Source: Gammaproteobacteria bacterium (GTDB lineage Bacteria > Pseudomonadota > Gammaproteobacteria > Chromatiales > Chromatiaceae). From it: a DNA stretch of 64,000 nt. Under the pieces are notes generated by a model. It saw only the letters and a program-made list of their open reading frames with translations. It was not told where the DNA came from and made no database searches. Position 1 is the first letter of the stretch; every line of letters starts with the position of its first letter. The DNA lies in the NCBI GenBank assembly GCA_021773975.1, contig JAJFJN010000037.1, positions 1 through 64,000 of the forward strand. The letters are read 5' to 3'. Below are positions 62,301-64,000 of this stretch, piece after piece. A program made the position numbers and the translations under genes.

Positions 62301-63965
62301 ACGCAGTTGACCGCCAACCAGCTGATACAGGTAGCTTCCTGCCTCATCAGCTAAGCCTTCGCCGCCTTGGCCGGTCATACGATGTACCGCAATGGTCAAT
62401 GCATTTTCAGGTCGCAGATCAGGTGCCGCTGTTTTTGCACAGATGCCTTGCTTGGCAATCTCAGGATAGGCGCGGTTTAGGTTGTCCAGCAAAACCTGGC
62501 GCTTTGGATAGCCCGTTGATCTCTGCGCCAGATCGACACCCAAGTAATGGCGTGTACCCGTCAATTGATCAACACTGTTACACAGCGCGATAAGATCAGC
62601 CGCTCTTACCGGTTGGCCGCCAATACCATAGATGGCAGTGCGAAGACGCGGCCGTGATTTCTCATCCATTGCAGGGATGCCTGGGTGCGTTTGATCACCG
62701 TAACGACTATTCTCTTGCGCCTGATCAAAGGCAGCGCGAATCTCTCGTGTCAAAGGGGCATCACCAGCTAAAGGCGTTTCGACACGCTCTAAAACAACCA
62801 CGTTTACACGTCCGCGCAATAGGCGAACAATTTCAGCTGAAGGGAATGGACGCACGGCATGTACTCCGACCACGCCAACCCGTTGCTCTGACTCAGCCAG
62901 GATATTTGCTGCAACAGCCTTTGCTGTTTCGATAGCCGAACCCTGCGCTACCAATACCAGTCTGGCATCATCTGCTGAGTAGTGAGGCCATTCTGCTGCA
63001 TCAGTGCCCAGCTCATAACTTGATACGCTAGAATAATTTCTGCCTGTCTGTTCTGCAAAGTCGGCAATAGCCTCTTGCAGAATGGCGGCAACATGCTGCT
63101 CAAAAAAAGCTGTTTGGCCAATGACACCCAAGGCGTAAACCTCAGAACCTTGCAGTGCGCCATGCATGACCGGGTTATCTAAATCATGCCAATTAGGTAC
63201 TTGACGACGCATCTCACCAAATAACATTTTTTGTGCATCAGTGGGTGACGGTATGCTGGCATCTGCAGCGCCAATGAAACGCTCTGCCAGCTCCTGTGAT
63301 GCCAACCGAACATTTTGCAATGAACGCGCTGTCTGCTCCCCATCCATTGCCACCACACCCGGTATCAGGGCGCGCTCTGCAACACGACGGGCAATCAGTG
63401 AGAAATCAACCGCTTCCTGAACAGAGGATGCAGTCAGTGTAAAGACACCGGTATCCGCACAGAGATGAATGGCCTCATGGCCAGTACCCAACGCCGGGCC
63501 TTGACCTGAGACCGCACTATTTTCAAGATGAATAACCAGAGGAAGGTGACGAGCTGCAGCAGTACGCAATAGATCCTGGACAGCAGAGATATCTTGACCC
63601 GAAACAAAGGCCGTTGCTCGTCCTCCCGACATGGAAAGCCCCATCGCAGCAGCCAGCGTTCCACGTGGGCCATCGGTTTCACAAGAGACAACCAATCCAC
63701 CGAAAGCATCCGTATCACGCTGCTCCTGCTCAGACCGCCACGCTTGGTTGGCTCCATCTCCAGGAAAAGTGCTACCCAATGCGGCAGTTCCGGAAATACC
63801 CGCTTCGGTTACAGCAACCGCTGTATTTCCGTCCAGAACTGTCTCTATCCCATCTTCCTTTACTGCTTTCTCGGAAGAAGCAAATAAACGCCGGTACAGG
63901 CGTATGGCCATGGTCTCGTTACTAGGCATGTCGTTTCTGGCTCTTGTCTTGGCTATTTTCTTCAA
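59304..63965 (-). CDS. 1553-residue pyruvate:ferredoxin-oxidoreductase-like fusion with degenerate TPP domain
   Basis: A single polypeptide with NifJ-like order. An alpha-type region spans about 30-480 and a gamma-type domain about 530-710 ('VHRMTGQGGEGLADEA'). A ferredoxin domain (about 806-955) has two CxxCxxCxxxC motifs ('CSGCGKCWSSCP' and 'CKNCGICVSVCE'), and a beta-like region runs about 1000-1470 with 'FPLFRYDP'. Key elements of real PFORs are missing. The Mg-TPP motif G-D-G...N-T-G-G-Q reads G-N-D near residue 1242 with no N-T-G-G-Q. The proximal-cluster C-x-G-C-G-E and T-G-C-S cysteines are absent. The N-terminal Y-P-I-T-P-S is not present. The TTG start at 63965 has a good GGAAGG site 7 bp upstream; ATG 63929 is the alternative. 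Position before sucC suggests 2-oxoglutarate chemistry, but catalysis is doubtful. Confidence 0.75.
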   Translation of the reverse strand: MKKIAKTRARNDMPSNETMAIRLYRRLFASSEKAVKEDGIETVLDGNTAVAVTEAGISGTAALGSTFPGDGANQAWRSEQEQRDTDAFGGLVVSCETDGPRGTLAAAMGLSMSGGRATAFVSGQDISAVQDLLRTAAARHLPLVIHLENSAVSGQGPALGTGHEAIHLCADTGVFTLTASSVQEAVDFSLIARRVAERALIPGVVAMDGEQTARSLQNVRLASQELAERFIGAADASIPSPTDAQKMLFGEMRRQVPNWHDLDNPVMHGALQGSEVYALGVIGQTAFFEQHVAAILQEAIADFAEQTGRNYSSVSSYELGTDAAEWPHYSADDARLVLVAQGSAIETAKAVAANILAESEQRVGVVGVHAVRPFPSAEIVRLLRGRVNVVVLERVETPLAGDAPLTREIRAAFDQAQENSRYGDQTHPGIPAMDEKSRPRLRTAIYGIGGQPVRAADLIALCNSVDQLTGTRHYLGVDLAQRSTGYPKRQVLLDNLNRAYPEIAKQGICAKTAAPDLRPENALTIAVHRMTGQGGEGLADEAGSYLYQLVGGQLRSRTGLSWERWGAYCSDVVTHADSGLMDAGDDATVDFSVVVAKRPNPLLKPHAHVREGGALMVLAAGTDKAVWQGLSAETRAAVKQKNLTLYAVMPRGKGAKIPGIPAADLTREHLLGALFKALLDAEAVDVKARRLIPAREEALDNLADELSNALLASFQTGMAAVRKIDYSTLSEPAQKAAKADATPIAVRQLKSKHECHDSLPRFWDQVGILYRKGEAETQTADPYIAAGTVPPLSSTFRDLSDTRRMLPAFDPTDCSGCGKCWSSCPDGAIGAVAVAPGALIDAGIKIAGGDALRPNGSKLAGRICSQVRSGKAKSGSTSALLEEAYGWLQEKMPLPEDRKQAMDDAFNAVNAKIGSLPVAVTAPFFADLESEKKDSGVLLALAINPNACKNCGICVSVCEPGAMKAEKQDEARLQQAREIWDIWGATPDTPSEIIEKVSDNPEIGAMAAVMLSRFCAMAVAGGDGAESGSGEKLAVRMALAATEYQQQPLLHNFTKDVAETLERLKVQIREEMASALPVKNLDALTAGLDQLKDGMVDVGELTIKIETSVEEGNVNALHLRRLVDLAKALGELHWRLTEGETGLGRARFGLAVAPGTVTTWAGTFPNNPFQVPVAVDTTGDTGQMGAGLLQGQLRESTDAQRLLRRAKLELDQPTGIQQLRAELDALRWQNLTDQERALCPPLILVGNDEALAGRGFSQIAWLLKSKLPIKILVLADLGLGLDSGNLTDAALASARDPKADLGLMAMAQRGAYVAQTSVAASGHFRQSVREALKYKGPALIHAHVPSPERHGFSVNQTMQQAELALNSRAFPLFRYDPAAEGVFGSRITLEGNPELEMSWLANENGTPFTPAQWALSERRFAGRFAPVTSEDPAPTALDAWLGLESGARQGKTPFILVSSDGEEVQRIRVDAELAGEIAERAQTWRTLQELAGIKTPFAAAIAQATEENLTKEHEAVLVALKSEHQQQSSAQQSSAQAEASARVREHLLKLAGY

Positions 63966-64000
63966 ACTGGTTACCTTCCAGCCACTTTATCGCCCCTGTT

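Noticed and set aside
1-64000. Prophage, insertion sequence, integrase, rRNA or tRNA genes
   Set aside because: No transposase, integrase or phage structural protein, no terminal inverted repeats with target duplication, and no cloverleaf or rRNA sequence was recognised by eye; a tRNAscan or Rfam run was not possible.

Overview
The window looks like a chromosome segment of a Gammaproteobacterium, possibly a sulfur-oxidising or other chemolithotrophic lineage. This is inferred from gene content only: cbpA-cbpM, a TIGR00153/Pit phosphate pair, a RIO-type kinase with a gammaproteobacterial look, large multihaem cytochromes, an Rnf complex and a ferredoxin-oxidoreductase-like giant protein beside sucCD. 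No rRNA, tRNA, prophage, insertion sequence or CRISPR array was recognised.

Layout. 1-3715: the tail of an NHL-type protein, a secreted 24-haem cytochrome c built partly from four tetrahaem repeats, and a small secreted protein. 3794-6714: UspA, a Na/Pi symporter and PhoB behind a Pho box. 6906-10577: RhlE helicase (minus strand), a PilZ-like gene behind its own Pho box, a RIO kinase and a four-haem cytochrome. 10650-16242: a Pho-box-driven high-affinity phosphate operon, pstS, phoU fused to a dead phosphatase/arsenate-reductase domain, pstC, pstA, and two different PstB-type ATPases whose motif losses are complementary. 16785-21037: cbpA-cbpM, an M23 peptidase (minus) and an ABC exporter. 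21062-22812 (minus): a DUF4231/SLATT-like membrane protein overlapping a TIR-TM-peptidoglycan-binding protein, a candidate conflict or envelope-sensing pair.

22986-46572 (minus): a 23.6-kb surface cluster. It holds a small DUF11 protein, a secreted protein, a 1965-residue DUF11 plus beta-barrel outer-membrane protein, and a 5163-residue repetitive beta-helix protein. Two of these end in a similar DUF11-type domain.

47124-52124: Pit transporter with a PhoU-like partner (minus), then a 2-phosphoglycerate-kinase-like gene overlapping an archaeal-type phosphoglycerate mutase (plus), then a bacteriohaemerythrin (minus). 52134-63965 (minus): a pyruvate:ferredoxin-oxidoreductase-like giant, sucC, a lipoprotein, sucD, and rnfCDGEA plus a small Cys-rich membrane protein; no rnfB is present.

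Themes. Phosphate acquisition recurs (Na/Pi symporter, PhoB, Pst, Pit, two PhoU-type regulators), and three PhoB-type operators can be read directly. The second theme is electron transfer (28 predicted c-haems, Rnf, ferredoxin-type clusters). The third is a very large cell-surface system. The most unusual items are the asymmetric PstB pair, the PhoU pseudophosphatase fusion, the TIR/SLATT pair, the degenerate oxidoreductase giant and the surface cluster.
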